This document shows positions 54,864-64,000 of a stretch of DNA of 64,000 nucleotides, piece after piece. The DNA lies in NCBI RefSeq assembly GCF_017948305.1, contig NZ_CP072842.1, positions 474,001 to 538,000 of the forward strand, read 5' to 3'. The notes beneath the pieces were generated by a model. It had not been told where the DNA came from and ran no database searches. It saw only the letters and a program-made list of their open reading frames with translations. Every line of letters begins with the position of its first letter. Within the stretch, counting starts at the first letter, position 1. This DNA is from Faecalibacter bovis. GTDB taxonomy: Bacteria > Bacteroidota > Bacteroidia > Flavobacteriales > Weeksellaceae. Made by a program: the position numbers and the translations under genes.

Positions 54864-54954
54864 GTTAAAGTTTTATGGAAATTTATCACATCATTTTTAA
54901 ACGACACATATTGGCATTAAAACATATTTTATTTGCTCCAATTAAAAATCTTAG

Positions 54955-55359
54955 ATGATGAATAAAGCTTTTGAATGTGCAGTAATCTTAACAGAAAAAC
55001 ACAAAATCTTAGAACAACAAATTGTTGCAACTCACAGTTATTCGAGTCAAAAGGAATTACGAAAAAAACAAACTGTAATTACTTCTCAAATGTTAGATTT
55101 CTTAGCTGAAATTCAAGAGTTTAAATCAATCATTTTATTAAATAATAATTTAAAAGATATTTATAATAATTTGATTAAATATTATTCCAAACAAATTTCA
55201 CTAAAAATAAATCGATATCAAATGCAGATTGATTTGTTAAAATTTGAAAGTAATATCACTTTATTTGATCAAGAATCTAAAAATTATACGCATCAAATTC
55301 AAGAAATAGAAATTATACAAGGAAAGTTAAATACATACTATCAATTAATCAAAATGTAG
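54955..55359 (+). CDS. Helical protein of unknown function
   Basis: 134 aa (start at 54955; the second codon is also ATG), predicted almost wholly alpha-helical with heptad patterning (about 10-35, 55-90 and 98-130). No signal peptide, membrane helix or known motif. The frame is long and AT-biased but uses ordinary codons for this genome and has no overlapping gene, so I keep it as a real gene with moderate confidence. Divergent from rarA. Confidence 0.6.
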   Translation: MMNKAFECAVILTEKHKILEQQIVATHSYSSQKELRKKQTVITSQMLDFLAEIQEFKSIILLNNNLKDIYNNLIKYYSKQISLKINRYQMQIDLLKFESNITLFDQESKNYTHQIQEIEIIQGKLNTYYQLIKM

Positions 55360-55423
55360 CTCAAAATGCATTTTGGCCCGATTTTTATATTAATTTAGTT
55401 GAATAATTGTTTAAAACGATACA

Positions 55424-55930
55424 ATGAAAAAATTAACTATATTTTTCGGATTAATGATGATGTCGCTAAGCTTTGCTTTTGGACAAACAGCCGAAAAGAA
55501 AAAAGTTTATGATGAAAATGCAGATGCTAAAGTTTTAATTGCTGAAGCTGTAAAAAAAGCTGAAACAAACAAGAAACATGTTTTATTACAAATTGGAGGT
55601 AATTGGTGTGCTTGGTGTATGTTATTTAATGATTTAACGACTAATAACGAAGAAATTAATAAATACATGAACGATAATTACGAAGTGGTTCACGTTAATT
55701 ATTCTCCTAAAAATAAAAATGAAGCTGTTTTAGCTGAATTAAAACATCCAGAAAGATTCGGATTTCCAGTATTTGTCGTTTTAGATGATAAAGGAAATTT
55801 AATTCATACTCAAAATTCAGCATACCTAGAAAGTAAAGAAATTAAAGGTCATGATCCAAAAGAAGTTATGAGCTTTTTACAAAGTTGGTCTTACAAAGCA
55901 TTAGATCCAGCATCTTATATTAAAAAATAA
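55424..55930 (+). CDS. Secreted thioredoxin-fold protein
   Basis: 168 aa. Signal peptide (about 1-21, SFAFGQ). Active site WCAWC (Trp61-Cys65, a CxxC motif) in a DUF255/thioredoxin_7-like fold, with a cis-Pro candidate in FGFPVFVV (about 119). It is expected in the periplasm, acting as a thiol reductase or in protein disulfide turnover. The gene is followed by a terminator. Confidence 0.87.
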   Translation: MKKLTIFFGLMMMSLSFAFGQTAEKKKVYDENADAKVLIAEAVKKAETNKKHVLLQIGGNWCAWCMLFNDLTTNNEEINKYMNDNYEVVHVNYSPKNKNEAVLAELKHPERFGFPVFVVLDDKGNLIHTQNSAYLESKEIKGHDPKEVMSFLQSWSYKALDPASYIKK

Positions 55931-55948
55931 TAAACATTAATAGATATA

Positions 55949-55977
55949 AAACTCTTATCCTTGGTAAGAGTTTTTTT
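55949..55977 (+). terminator. Terminator after the thioredoxin-like gene
   Basis: Stem AAACTCTTA / TAAGAGTTT with a seven-base loop and T-run. Confidence 0.82.
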
Positions 55978-56000
55978 ATCTATTATTGTTTCCTAATAAT

Positions 56001-56008
56001 TACCTTTG
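56001..56008 (+). promoter_or_regulatory. -7 element for yidD
   Basis: TACCTTTG, four bases before the yidD ATG at 56013; transcription would start at or near the start codon. Confidence 0.4.
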
Positions 56009-56012
56009 TTGA

Positions 56013-56252
56013 ATGAATAATCTTTTAATTAAACCCTTTATCATCTTGGTTAGGTTTTATCAATTAGCAATTTCTCCTTGGCTGGGAAATAATTGCAGAT
56101 ACCAACCAACTTGTTCGCATTATATGATTGATGCATTAAAAGAGCATGGTTTATTTAAAGGATTATGGCTTGGCACAAAAAGAATTGGTCGTTGTCATCC
56201 TTGGGGAGGACATGGATACGACCCAGTACCTAAAAATAATACAAAAATATAA
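56013..56252 (+). CDS. yidD: Membrane protein insertion efficiency factor YidD
   Basis: 79 aa. Family signature [25 protein letters not shown] and [15 protein letters not shown], with the three conserved cysteines. It has an amphipathic N-terminus and helps YidC-mediated insertion. The stop codon overlaps the lgt start (TAATG). Confidence 0.95.
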   Translation: MNNLLIKPFIILVRFYQLAISPWLGNNCRYQPTCSHYMIDALKEHGLFKGLWLGTKRIGRCHPWGGHGYDPVPKNNTKI

Positions 56253-57133
56253 TGAGTTTATTCGCTTACATTGATTGGCAACCTTCGCCTTATTTATTCG
56301 AATTAGGAAGTTTCAAAATCCATATTTATAGCTTATGTTGGATTATCGCATTTGTTGTTGGATGGTATTTAATGGCAAATATTTTCAAAAAAGAAAATAA
56401 TAAAAAAGAATGGTTAGACCCACTTTTCTTGTACATTTTCGTAGGAGCTATTGGTGGTGCACGTTTAGGTGAATATTTATTTTACGATCCTGCTGCGTTT
56501 ATTGAAAAACCAATCGAAGTTTTTTTACCTGTAGTTCATTCTCCTGGTTCTACTGCTTTTGGATTTTTAAATGATTATGAATTTGTAGGATTTAGTGGTT
56601 TAGCAAGTCACGGAGCTGCACTTGGTGTTATAATTGCAGCATACATCTTTTCAAAAAAATATACTAAAAGAAGTATGTTATGGCTTTTAGACCGAATTGC
56701 AACAGTAGTTCCATTTGGTGGTGCAGCTGTACGAATTGGTAATTTTTATAATTCTGAAATTGTAGGAAAAGGATCAGATTTACCATGGGCAGTTAAATTC
56801 CACAATCAAAGCTCAGGTTATGGTGAAATAATTCCTCGTCATCCTGCACAATTATACGAAGCATTTGGCTATATTATCTTAGGATTTGTGATGTTATACG
56901 CTTACAACAAAACAGAAAAGAAAAATGATTTAGGAGCATTGTTCGGAATCTTCTTATTTTTCTTATTTTTAATACGTTTTGTAGTTGAATTCTTTAAAGA
57001 AGATCAAGGAAACGAAGCTGTAGCTGAAGCATTAAATATCGGCTTAAACAACGGACAGATATTAAGTATTCCTTTTATGATTATTGGAGTTTACATTTAT
57101 ATCACGTCTAAAAACAGAAAATTTATCAACTAA
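56252..57133 (+). CDS. lgt: Prolipoprotein diacylglyceryl transferase Lgt
   Basis: 293 aa with seven transmembrane helices. Lgt signature [17 protein letters not shown] (about 161-177), SHGAALG (conserved His) and [11 protein letters not shown]. It transfers diacylglycerol to the lipobox Cys of prolipoproteins, so it acts on GldK, LptE and the other lipoproteins of this window. Coupled to yidD; mscL follows 14 bases later. Confidence 0.95.
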   Translation: MSLFAYIDWQPSPYLFELGSFKIHIYSLCWIIAFVVGWYLMANIFKKENNKKEWLDPLFLYIFVGAIGGARLGEYLFYDPAAFIEKPIEVFLPVVHSPGSTAFGFLNDYEFVGFSGLASHGAALGVIIAAYIFSKKYTKRSMLWLLDRIATVVPFGGAAVRIGNFYNSEIVGKGSDLPWAVKFHNQSSGYGEIIPRHPAQLYEAFGYIILGFVMLYAYNKTEKKNDLGALFGIFLFFLFLIRFVVEFFKEDQGNEAVAEALNIGLNNGQILSIPFMIIGVYIYITSKNRKFIN

Positions 57134-57147
57134 ATATTTATAAACTT

Positions 57148-57528
57148 ATGGGATTTTTTAAAGAATTCAAAGAGTTTGCCGTTAAAGGAAACGTGGTAGA
57201 CTTAGCTGTCGGTGTAGTGATCGGTGGCGCTTTTGGTAAAATCGTAACTTCTTTGGTAGAAGATATTATTACACCTGCGATATTAACTCCAACATTAGAA
57301 ACATTACAGTTAGACAATTTAGCTGATTTAGTAATTCCGGGTACTGCAATTAAATACGGATTATTCCTTTCAGCATTTATCTCTTTTGTAGTAGTTGCTT
57401 TTGCATTGTTTGTAATGATTAAAGGAATTAACAAATTAAAAAGAGAAGAAGTTGTAGAAGAAGCTCCGGCTGGACCAACACAAGAAGAATTATTAGCTGA
57501 GATTCGTGATTTATTAAAAAATAAATAA
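57148..57528 (+). CDS. mscL: Large-conductance mechanosensitive channel MscL
   Basis: 126 aa. N-terminal [31 protein letters not shown] is diagnostic; two transmembrane helices (about 15-40 and 68-92) and a C-terminal helix. Pentameric safety valve opened by membrane tension in hypo-osmotic shock. Last gene of the yidD-lgt-mscL unit, followed by a terminator. Confidence 0.95.
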   Translation: MGFFKEFKEFAVKGNVVDLAVGVVIGGAFGKIVTSLVEDIITPAILTPTLETLQLDNLADLVIPGTAIKYGLFLSAFISFVVVAFALFVMIKGINKLKREEVVEEAPAGPTQEELLAEIRDLLKNK

Positions 57529-57550
57529 TCGTCTTAATTAATATAAAAAT

Positions 57551-57582
57551 AAAAACCCCGAAGTCTATACTTCGGGGTTTTT
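57551..57582 (+). terminator. Terminator after mscL
   Basis: Stem AAAAACCCCGAAGT / ACTTCGGGGTTTTT with CTAT loop; GC-rich core and T-run. Confidence 0.92.
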
Positions 57583-57598
57583 ATTTGATTCATATTAT

Positions 57599-57629
57599 AA
57601 AAAAAGCACTTGAAAAACTTCAAGTGCTT
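57599..57629 (-). terminator. Terminator of the barrel-receptor gene
   Basis: Stem AAGCACTTGAA / TTCAAGTGCTT with AAAC loop; seven T on the minus strand, 30 bases after the stop at 57660. Confidence 0.85.
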
Positions 57630-57659
57630 TACTATTTTTTTTTGAGTTATGATAGTGAA

Positions 57660-60125
57660 TTAAAATCCTCCTCCCATTTCACCCATTTCTTGCATTTCTT
57701 CATTATCTGGACCTTGTTTTTTCTTGTCCTTGTCTGAATTCTTGAAACGGTATGTAAATGATAAATTGAAAGATCTAACCATCCAACGCATACTTTCGTA
57801 ATTTGTATAATCGTTAGCAAACTGTGTCATTTCACGTTTTCTTGAATCAAATACGTCACGAATATTAAATGCGATTGTCGCTTTTTTATCGAATAAATCT
57901 TTAGATAAAGAGAAATCCATTGATAAGTTATCTTCTACTCTTTGTTGAGCTGTTTCAATAGCTCCCATGTAGTTTCCTGCAATTTGCATTTTGAAATCAC
58001 CTGGTAATGTAAAGTTAGATGATAAACGACCTCTTGAACTAAATCCGTCTCCAGAAAAATCTTGTGAATCTACTTTTGTTCCTGCAATACCAGTTACTGG
58101 ATCTAAGTAAGAATTAACTTCTTCATAATAACCTGTTCTTTCGTAACCGAATAAGTTAACGTTTAACATTAAGTTCCACCATCTAAATGGACGATAAGTA
58201 GCTGTTAAATCTAAACCGTAACGATCCTCATTTCCTGCATTAACTGGACGTGTAATAAAAATTTCTTCGCCAGCTTCGTTCCAATTTTTACGTTGAAATT
58301 GGTTAATCATATCTGTTGTTTTTTGGTAGAAAATTCCTGGTGTAACCATTAATTTACCAATATTTGTGATATAAGTTAACTCAAATGAATTTGTATAAGT
58401 TGGATCTAAATCTGGATTACCGTAACGAATGTTTTTATCATCAGTTGGAGAAAAGAATGGGTTTAACATGAATCCCATTGGACGACGAATACGCTTAGAA
58501 TAACTTAATTGTAATTCGTTTTTCTCGTTAAATGTATAGTTTAATGTTGCAGTTGGAAATAAATCTGTATAATTCTTTTTGATTTTATCTCCAGTAGATA
58601 AGAAATCAATATTCATATCAGATGATTCTAAACGTAATCCTGCAAAATATTGGAATTTTCCGATAGCGTTTCCGTATTGTGCATATGCAGCGTAAACGTT
58701 TTGTTGATTATCAATATTTGCATTAAAGTTTGGATCTGGAACTAAAACTCCATTCTGATCAAAAAATGTTTGATTGTCTGATTTATTATTATTGAAATCA
58801 GCACGAGCACCTAATTCAAATTTACCTTTTTCACCAATTGGACGAACATAATCAGCAGTAAATACAACTGTTGTTTGCTCTTCTAAATTATCTGTAATTC
58901 TGTTGTTGCTAGAATTACTACTAATTACACCATCTTCTTCTTCAGTTTGCGCAGAAAAACGACCTGTAAAAGAAAATTCGTGACCAGCTTTATCAAATTC
59001 GTGCTTATAGCTAATATCAGCATCAAAGTTATTTTCTAATTCTTTTTCATTCTGTAAATTAAAGCTTTTAGAAGCTAAAGTCATGTTAGAATCAAAGTAA
59101 GAATAATCAACTAAAGAGATGTTGTCTCCGTTATTGTAACGGTATCCTGCAGAAGCTCCAATAGTGTTTTTATCGTCTAAATAATATTCAGTACCTATAC
59201 GGAAATTGTAGTTTCTTCTGATACGATTATTTGTACGATCTGTTGCACGGTATGAAGAAATTGCACCATTCTCGTAACTTGTCATAAATGCTGAACCTTC
59301 ACCTTCACGATCTGCATAACGAGTTCCAAAGTTTGTGTACCAGTTGAATTTTTTAGTTTTATAATTCAAATTCGCATTAACACCAACCATTTCAGGAATT
59401 CCTCCATTCAATGTTACAGAACCATTAAATCCAGTGTTTGAACCTTTTTTAAGAACGATATTAATAATACCTGCTGAACCTGAAGCCTCGTAACGAGAAG
59501 ATGGATTTGTAACCACTTCAATACGCTCAACGTTTTCTGCTGGAATATTTTTTAATGCATCTGCTACACTAGAAACTCCTAACATTCCTGATGGTTTCCC
59601 ATCTATTAAAAATTTTACGTTATCATTACCACGTAATGAAACATTACCTTCTGCATCAACTTGTACAGATGGTACATTTTGTAAAGCATCTGATAAAGAC
59701 TGACCTTGCGACATTGGGTCATTAGCCATATCATACACTTTTTTATCTAATTCAACCTTATAAACTGGTTTTTCAGCAGTAATTACAGCGGCACCTAAAC
59801 TTACAGTTTCCCCTGTTTTAACTGTCATTAAACCTAAGTTGATGTTAGATGATAAATTGATATCTTTTTGGATAACATCATATCCTAAAGGCTCAATCAA
59901 TAAAATATAATTTCCTGCAGGAGCTTCAATATTAAAATCTCCTTTTTCATCTGCCATTGCTTCAGCCACAACACCTTCATTATCTTCTAAAGTAAGCGTA
60001 ACATACTGCAAAGGTGTATTCTCATTCGATTGTACTTTTCCCTTGATTTGTAGTTTATCTTGTGCATTCAACACAATAACAAACAAACCAAATAGTAAAG
60101 TAAATAAATTCTTAAATCCCATCAT
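57660..60125 (-). CDS. TonB-dependent-receptor-like outer membrane beta-barrel protein
   Basis: 821 aa. Signal peptide (about 1-21), a carboxypeptidase-regulatory-like beta-sandwich (about 24-105), a plug domain (about 125-225, SLSDALQNVPSVQVDAEGNVSLRGN, FLIDGKPSGM) and a large C-terminal barrel (outer membrane beta-barrel family 3 type, ending SFNLSFTYRFK). After the last strand there is a charged Lys/Met/Glu/Gly tail (about 790-821). Substrate unknown; no SusD partner is adjacent. It stands alone with its own terminator. Confidence 0.88.
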   Translation of the reverse strand: MMGFKNLFTLLFGLFVIVLNAQDKLQIKGKVQSNENTPLQYVTLTLEDNEGVVAEAMADEKGDFNIEAPAGNYILLIEPLGYDVIQKDINLSSNINLGLMTVKTGETVSLGAAVITAEKPVYKVELDKKVYDMANDPMSQGQSLSDALQNVPSVQVDAEGNVSLRGNDNVKFLIDGKPSGMLGVSSVADALKNIPAENVERIEVVTNPSSRYEASGSAGIINIVLKKGSNTGFNGSVTLNGGIPEMVGVNANLNYKTKKFNWYTNFGTRYADREGEGSAFMTSYENGAISSYRATDRTNNRIRRNYNFRIGTEYYLDDKNTIGASAGYRYNNGDNISLVDYSYFDSNMTLASKSFNLQNEKELENNFDADISYKHEFDKAGHEFSFTGRFSAQTEEEDGVISSNSSNNRITDNLEEQTTVVFTADYVRPIGEKGKFELGARADFNNNKSDNQTFFDQNGVLVPDPNFNANIDNQQNVYAAYAQYGNAIGKFQYFAGLRLESSDMNIDFLSTGDKIKKNYTDLFPTATLNYTFNEKNELQLSYSKRIRRPMGFMLNPFFSPTDDKNIRYGNPDLDPTYTNSFELTYITNIGKLMVTPGIFYQKTTDMINQFQRKNWNEAGEEIFITRPVNAGNEDRYGLDLTATYRPFRWWNLMLNVNLFGYERTGYYEEVNSYLDPVTGIAGTKVDSQDFSGDGFSSRGRLSSNFTLPGDFKMQIAGNYMGAIETAQQRVEDNLSMDFSLSKDLFDKKATIAFNIRDVFDSRKREMTQFANDYTNYESMRWMVRSFNLSFTYRFKNSDKDKKKQGPDNEEMQEMGEMGGGF

Positions 60126-60338
60126 TAATTTTGATTGTAGTTAATTTTGATATACTACCTTAGACAATAAAATAGACAAAAGGTTTAATCAATATTTAAA
60201 GTTTTTTTATCAAAATTGATCAATCAAAAAAAATCACCTCATTTTTAAGTTAATCATAATTTTTATTCTCTTTAATTAAACCTTTATTAAAAATTTAGGT
60301 CTAAAGTTGTAAAGAGTTTTGATTAAAATATTTAGAAT

Positions 60339-60647
60339 ATGAATTTAAGTCTAAAAAACATAGCTTATATTGCTTTATTTGTAACTTCTGTATCAGCTTT
60401 TGGACAAACTAACCAAAGTAATGAGCAGAAATTTGAGAAATTTAAGAAAGAGATGGATCTGACTGACGCTCAAGTATTAAAAATTAAAGCAATCAAAGAT
60501 AAATATAACCCTGAAAAGGCTGAGTTGAAACGTAAATTGAACGACTTACGTAAACGTGAGTTAGAAGAAATTGATGATATTTATACTCCTGAACAAAAAG
60601 CTAAATTAAAAGCGATTATTGAGAAACATAAAGCGCAAAAAAAGTAA
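60339..60647 (+). CDS. Small periplasmic LTxxQ (Spy/CpxP)-like helical protein
   Basis: 102 aa. Signal peptide (about 1-22, SVSAFGQ), then a helical, strongly charged mature part. Two LTxxQ-like sites, MDLTDAQVLKI and YTPEQKAKLKA, resemble the Spy/CpxP family of periplasmic chaperones and stress sensors. The weak match makes it a tentative assignment. Monocistronic; its stop codon overlaps the A-run of the following terminator. Confidence 0.68.
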   Translation: MNLSLKNIAYIALFVTSVSAFGQTNQSNEQKFEKFKKEMDLTDAQVLKIKAIKDKYNPEKAELKRKLNDLRKRELEEIDDIYTPEQKAKLKAIIEKHKAQKK

Positions 60648-60680
60648 AAAAAAGCCGTGAAGTAATTCACGGCTTTTTTT
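60646..60680. terminator. Bidirectional terminator between the LTxxQ-like gene and proS
   Basis: Stem GCCGTGAA / TTCACGGC with GTAA loop, A-run on the left and T-run on the right. Confidence 0.92.
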
Positions 60681-60694
60681 AATTATATAATTTA

Positions 60695-62173
60695 TTAATA
60701 AGCTTTCGCGTATAAAACTCTGTATTTCGCTGGCTTTCCTGAATACATATCAACTCCTTCCGTAGGAATTTCAAATGCTTGAGGAATACAACGAATTGTA
60801 GCTTTTGTAGCATCTTTTACAGCTTCTTCTGTTTCTTCTGTTCCATCCCATAAAGCTGAAATAAATCCACCTTTGTTTTCTAAAACTTCTTGGAATTCTT
60901 CCCAAGTAGAAACTTCTGTTGTATGTTCAGCTCTGTAATCAAATGCACGTTGATATAAGTTAGTTTGAATTTCTTCTAATAAACTTTCTGTACGATTCAC
61001 AACCTCATCTAAAGCAATAAATTGTTTTTCTAAAGTATCACGACGAGCAACCTCAACATGACCTTTTTCAAGATCTTTTGGTCCAATTGCCATACGTACA
61101 GGAACACCTTTTAGTTCGTATTCAGCAAATTTCCAACCTGGTTTAGTTTTATCATCATCATCAAACTTAACCGTAATTCCTTTCTCTTTCAATTCAGTTT
61201 GGATTTTATCAACTACTTGACGAATCTCTGCTAATTGCTCTTCTGTTTTATAAATTGGAACAATTGCAACTTGAATTGGAGCTAATTTCGGAGGTAAAAC
61301 TAATCCCAAATCATCAGAATGTGTCATGATTAAAGCTCCCATCAAACGTGTTGAAACACCCCAAGATGTTGCCCAAACATATTCTTGTTTTCCTTCGTTC
61401 GTTGTAAATTTCACGTCAAATGCTTTCGCAAAATTCTGACCTAAGAAGTGAGATGTACCAGCTTGTAACGCCTTACCATCTTGCATTAAAGCTTCGATTG
61501 TATAAGTTTCATCTGCACCTGCAAAACGCTCAGACGGAGTTTTATACCCTTTAACAACCGGGATTGCCATAAAATTTTCAACTACATCGCGGTAAACTTC
61601 TTGCATTTTTACAGCTTCTTCCTCAGCTTCTTGTTTCGTTGCATGAGCCGTGTGACCTTCTTGCCATAAAAACTCGGCAGTACGTAAAAATAACCTTGTT
61701 CTCATTTCCCAACGAACTACATTAGCCCATTGGTTAATTAAGATTGGTAAATCACGATATGATTGGATCCAATTCTTGTAAGTATTCCAAATAATAGCTT
61801 CAGAAGTTGGACGAACAATTAATTCTTCCTCTAATTTAGCTTCTGGATCTACCATTAATTTACCTTCATTATCTGGATCATTTTTTAATCTGTAATGAGT
61901 TACAACAGCACATTCTTTAGCAAAACCTTCTGCATTTTTTTCCTCTGCCTCAAATAAACTTTTGGGTACAAAAAGTGGAAAATACGCGTTTTGGTGACCA
62001 GTTTCTTTAAATCTTTTGTCTAATTCTGCCTGTAATTTTTCCCAAATAGCATACCCGTACGGTTTAATAACCATGCATCCTCTAACTCCCGAGTTTTCAG
62101 CAAGATTTGCCTTAACTACAAGTTCGTTATACCATTTAGAATAATCCTCAGCACGAGTTGTAAGTTTTGCCAT
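60695..62173 (-). CDS. proS: Prolyl-tRNA synthetase (short, archaeal/eukaryotic-type)
   Basis: 492 aa class II synthetase. Motif 2 region [37 protein letters not shown], motif 3 [25 protein letters not shown], and an anticodon-binding domain (about 285-390) followed by the ProRS C-terminal domain ending YRVLYAKAY. It lacks the editing INS domain of the E. coli type, so it belongs to the type 3 (archaeal/eukaryotic-like) class. Charges tRNA-Pro. Confidence 0.96.
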   Translation of the reverse strand: MAKLTTRAEDYSKWYNELVVKANLAENSGVRGCMVIKPYGYAIWEKLQAELDKRFKETGHQNAYFPLFVPKSLFEAEEKNAEGFAKECAVVTHYRLKNDPDNEGKLMVDPEAKLEEELIVRPTSEAIIWNTYKNWIQSYRDLPILINQWANVVRWEMRTRLFLRTAEFLWQEGHTAHATKQEAEEEAVKMQEVYRDVVENFMAIPVVKGYKTPSERFAGADETYTIEALMQDGKALQAGTSHFLGQNFAKAFDVKFTTNEGKQEYVWATSWGVSTRLMGALIMTHSDDLGLVLPPKLAPIQVAIVPIYKTEEQLAEIRQVVDKIQTELKEKGITVKFDDDDKTKPGWKFAEYELKGVPVRMAIGPKDLEKGHVEVARRDTLEKQFIALDEVVNRTESLLEEIQTNLYQRAFDYRAEHTTEVSTWEEFQEVLENKGGFISALWDGTEETEEAVKDATKATIRCIPQAFEIPTEGVDMYSGKPAKYRVLYAKAY

Positions 62174-62239
62174 ATTATTTATATATTTGTTTATGTAACT
62201 TCATTTCAATGGCATACTTGTTGCCTTTAAAATAAAGTA

Positions 62240-62247
62240 CAAATTTA
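62240..62247 (-). promoter_or_regulatory. -7 element for proS
   Basis: TAAATTTG on the minus strand, about 66 bases before ATG 62173; no good -33 TTTG. Confidence 0.35.
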
Positions 62248-62277
62248 TTAATTTCAAACATAGTAAATACATTTACA

Positions 62278-63540
62278 ATGAATAAAGTTTTTAAAATTTC
62301 TAAAAATTTACTTAAACTATCAGTGCCGTTAACGGTAATTTTAGGAGTTTCTTCATGTACAACGTATCAATCAGCTTCGAATATAGAAACTGATGGTGTG
62401 TATTATAATCCTAATACCGATAAAACCTATGCACAAGTTGAGGTAGAGAATTCACCAGCAGAAAGCGGTATCAGAGTTGGTTCTCCTTACTTTGACGCTA
62501 ACGGTAATGGTGCTGAAGAATTTTACTATGAAAATTCGGATGAACAAAATGACAACGTAAATGTAAATATTTACGGATACGGATATTCTTCTTTTGGAAA
62601 TAATTTCTATAATAGCTTAGGAAACAATGCTGATTGGGGAAGAAACGACGGTACGAATATTACAGTTTATAACAACAACTTCGGATGGGGTAGCCCATGG
62701 CATTTCGGACACTACGGTTGGGGTATGAATCCTTACTGGGGATTTAATTCTAGTTGGGGTTGGAATTACGGAATGGGATTCGGATGGGGATGGAATGATC
62801 CTTTTTACGGAGGTTTTTACGGTGGATGGGGTAACTCATGGTACGGTGGATACGGTTGGGGTTGGAATAGACCTTTCTATGGTGGATGGGTATATCCTAA
62901 CTACTACGGATCTTATTACTACAGCAACCATTACAATAGACCAAACTATGCAACTCCAGGAGGAAGACCTAATAATGGTTTAATTGATCCGAATAATGGT
63001 AGAAATAATATTTTAACAAGACCTAATAATACAATTAGACCTGAAAATAATATTACTGGAAATACAAGACCTTCTCGTGAAGTAAGACCTACAAACAATA
63101 TTTCTAATACAGGAACTGTTGGTACTTCTACAATTAGAGAAACTAGACCTACGAGAGAGGTAAGACCTAATAACAGCATTTCTAATTCTGGAACTGTTGG
63201 TACTACTCCTGTCCGTGAAACTAGACCTACAAGAGAAGTAAGACCTACAAATTCAATGTCTAATTCAGGTACAGTTGGTACATCTCCTGTTCGTGAAACT
63301 CGTCCAGTTAGAACTACGAGACCACAACAAGGAACTACTTCTGGTACTACGAATCAATCAACACGTCCAAGTAGAACGCAACAACCTACAAGACAGCAAT
63401 CATACGAGCCACAAAGAACGACTCCATCATACACACCTTCTAATACTGGAGGAATGAGAAGTTCTGGTTCTGTAGGATCAGGTTCTATGGGAAGTGGATC
63501 AATGAGTTCTGGTGCAAGAGGTGGATCAGGAAGACGTTAA
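62278..63540 (+). CDS. Gly/Trp/Tyr-rich repeat lipoprotein, unknown function
   Basis: 420 aa. Lipoprotein signal with lipobox VSSC (Cys27). A short conserved-looking region (about 30-100) is followed by a strongly aromatic Gly/Trp/Tyr/Asn-rich stretch (about 100-220, repeated GWG, GGW and YGG), then an Arg/Pro/Thr/Ser-rich tail with three copies of a 26-residue repeat (pattern REVRPTNSISNSGTVGT then VRETRP) and a Gly/Ser-rich end. Such composition suggests an intrinsically disordered, surface-exposed lipoprotein that may bind glycans or nucleic acids. The next gene, a FadL-like barrel 24 bases later, is probably cotranscribed. Not a known family to me. Confidence 0.72.
   Translation: MNKVFKISKNLLKLSVPLTVILGVSSCTTYQSASNIETDGVYYNPNTDKTYAQVEVENSPAESGIRVGSPYFDANGNGAEEFYYENSDEQNDNVNVNIYGYGYSSFGNNFYNSLGNNADWGRNDGTNITVYNNNFGWGSPWHFGHYGWGMNPYWGFNSSWGWNYGMGFGWGWNDPFYGGFYGGWGNSWYGGYGWGWNRPFYGGWVYPNYYGSYYYSNHYNRPNYATPGGRPNNGLIDPNNGRNNILTRPNNTIRPENNITGNTRPSREVRPTNNISNTGTVGTSTIRETRPTREVRPNNSISNSGTVGTTPVRETRPTREVRPTNSMSNSGTVGTSPVRETRPVRTTRPQQGTTSGTTNQSTRPSRTQQPTRQQSYEPQRTTPSYTPSNTGGMRSSGSVGSGSMGSGSMSSGARGGSGRR
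63073..63306 (+). repeat. 78-bp direct tandem repeat, three copies
   Basis: Copies start at 63073, 63151 and 63229, exactly 78 bp apart, in frame within the Gly/Trp-rich lipoprotein gene; they encode a 26-residue Arg/Thr/Pro-rich unit. Confidence 0.9.
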
Positions 63541-63564
63541 AATAAAGTATATTACTAACATATA

Positions 63565-64000
63565 ATGAAAAAAATATTTATCAATATCCTTGTCTTAGGA
63601 AGTGGATTGACATATGCGCAACAACAAGTAAGTACGCAATATTCAACAAATGCTATAGAATTGTACGGACAAGATATTAATAGTGGAAGCGCAAAATATA
63701 TTGGTGTAGGTGGTGCAGTAGGTGCTTTAGGTGGAGATATTTCTGCTGTTGAACAAAATCCTGCGGGATTGGGAGTTGCAATAAATTCTGAAGTTCAAGT
63801 TACAGCTGGCGTATCATCTTTCAAAAACACGAATACTTTCGCTACTGAAAGAACAGAAAAAGATTCACGTTTTGATTTTCAACATTTTGGTGGAACATTC
63901 GTTTTTAATAATGATGAATCTTCAAAATGGAATAGATTTACAATTGGTTTAAATTATTTGAATCAGAGATTAGATCGTCTAAACCAAATTAATTCTAACC
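63565..64000 (+). CDS. FadL/OMPP1-like outer membrane protein, N-terminal part (cut by window edge)
   Basis: ATG at 63565 opens a frame through the right edge (145 codons). Signal peptide (about 1-18, SGLTYAQ), then AKYIGVGGAVGALGGDISAVEQNPAGLGV, the N-terminal hatch pattern of FadL/TodX-type outer membrane transport proteins, followed by beta strands. Bacteroidota members include hydrophobic-compound transporters and PorV-like proteins; this one is not clearly PorV. Probably cotranscribed with the lipoprotein upstream. Confidence 0.75.
   Translation, partial: MKKIFINILVLGSGLTYAQQQVSTQYSTNAIELYGQDINSGSAKYIGVGGAVGALGGDISAVEQNPAGLGVAINSEVQVTAGVSSFKNTNTFATERTEKDSRFDFQHFGGTFVFNNDESSKWNRFTIGLNYLNQRLDRLNQINSN

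Noticed and set aside
55362-55375. CAAAATGCATTTTG as a terminator between the helical protein and the thioredoxin gene
   Set aside because: Only five pairs around a TGCA loop and no T-run; probably not a terminator.

Overview
The window is chromosomal DNA from a member of the Bacteroidota, class Flavobacteriia, most likely a Weeksellaceae-type organism (Empedobacter, Weeksella or Chryseobacterium relatives; the genus is a guess). The evidence is a very AT-rich sequence with TTA as the visibly dominant leucine codon, weak or absent Shine-Dalgarno sites, -7 elements of the form TAnnTTTG (several with TTTG about 19 bases upstream), the gliding/type IX secretion genes gldKLMN, a protease with a type IX C-terminal sorting domain, and the usual Bacteroidota order of the division/cell-wall cluster. 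I see no mobile element, prophage, CRISPR array or toxin-antitoxin pair; this is mostly core genome.

Layout. 1-2541: an Omp85-type outer membrane protein cut by the left edge, a DUF3817 protein and a small membrane protein. 2684-3593: eight tRNA genes on the minus strand, four alternating tRNA-Leu(UAA)/tRNA-Gly(UCC) pairs behind one consensus promoter. 3687-9209: patatin phospholipase, ABC-F ATPase, FAD oxidoreductase with an overlapping membrane protein, and an EEP-fold hydrolase. 9271-17815: gldN, gldM, gldL, gldK (reading leftward), then a degenerate arginase-fold protein overlapping topA. 17855-24287: membrane protein, then rightward miaB and a sigma-54 activator/lptE/repeat-rich TPR protein/secG operon. 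24437-29343: lipoprotein, type IX secreted metalloprotease, groES and groEL. 29411-32509: three tandem secreted C-type-lectin-like paralogues. 32847-35759: mqo, rlpA, yqeY. 35848-51349: a compact leftward dcw cluster mraZ-rsmH-ftsL-ftsI-murE-mraY-murD-ftsW-murG-murC-ftsQ-ftsA-ftsZ with three MraZ-type boxes in front. 51620-60647: hydrolase, engB, aroQ, rarA, a helical protein, thioredoxin-like protein, yidD, lgt, mscL, a TonB-receptor-like barrel and an LTxxQ-like periplasmic protein. 60695-64000: proS, a Gly/Trp-rich repeat lipoprotein and a FadL-like barrel cut by the right edge.

Functional links. GldKLMN form the motor and periplasmic ring of the type IX system, which would export the HExxH protease at 24866. 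SecG, YidD, Lgt, LptE and the Omp85 protein belong to envelope biogenesis, as does the dcw cluster (MurE carries DNPR, suggesting meso-diaminopimelate peptidoglycan). The tRNA array matches the leucine and glycine codons favoured by these genes.

The least ordinary signals are: (1) the tRNA array, with two alternating tRNA-Leu isodecoders and different but self-complementary spacers flanking three tRNA-Leu copies; (2) the tandem lectin-like genes with a perfect inverted repeat against the first start codon; (3) the arginase-fold protein lacking most metal ligands; (4) the 93-bp and 78-bp in-gene tandem repeats; (5) the MraZ boxes; (6) a possible -24/-12 promoter before groES. None amounts to a clearly new defence or biosynthetic system.
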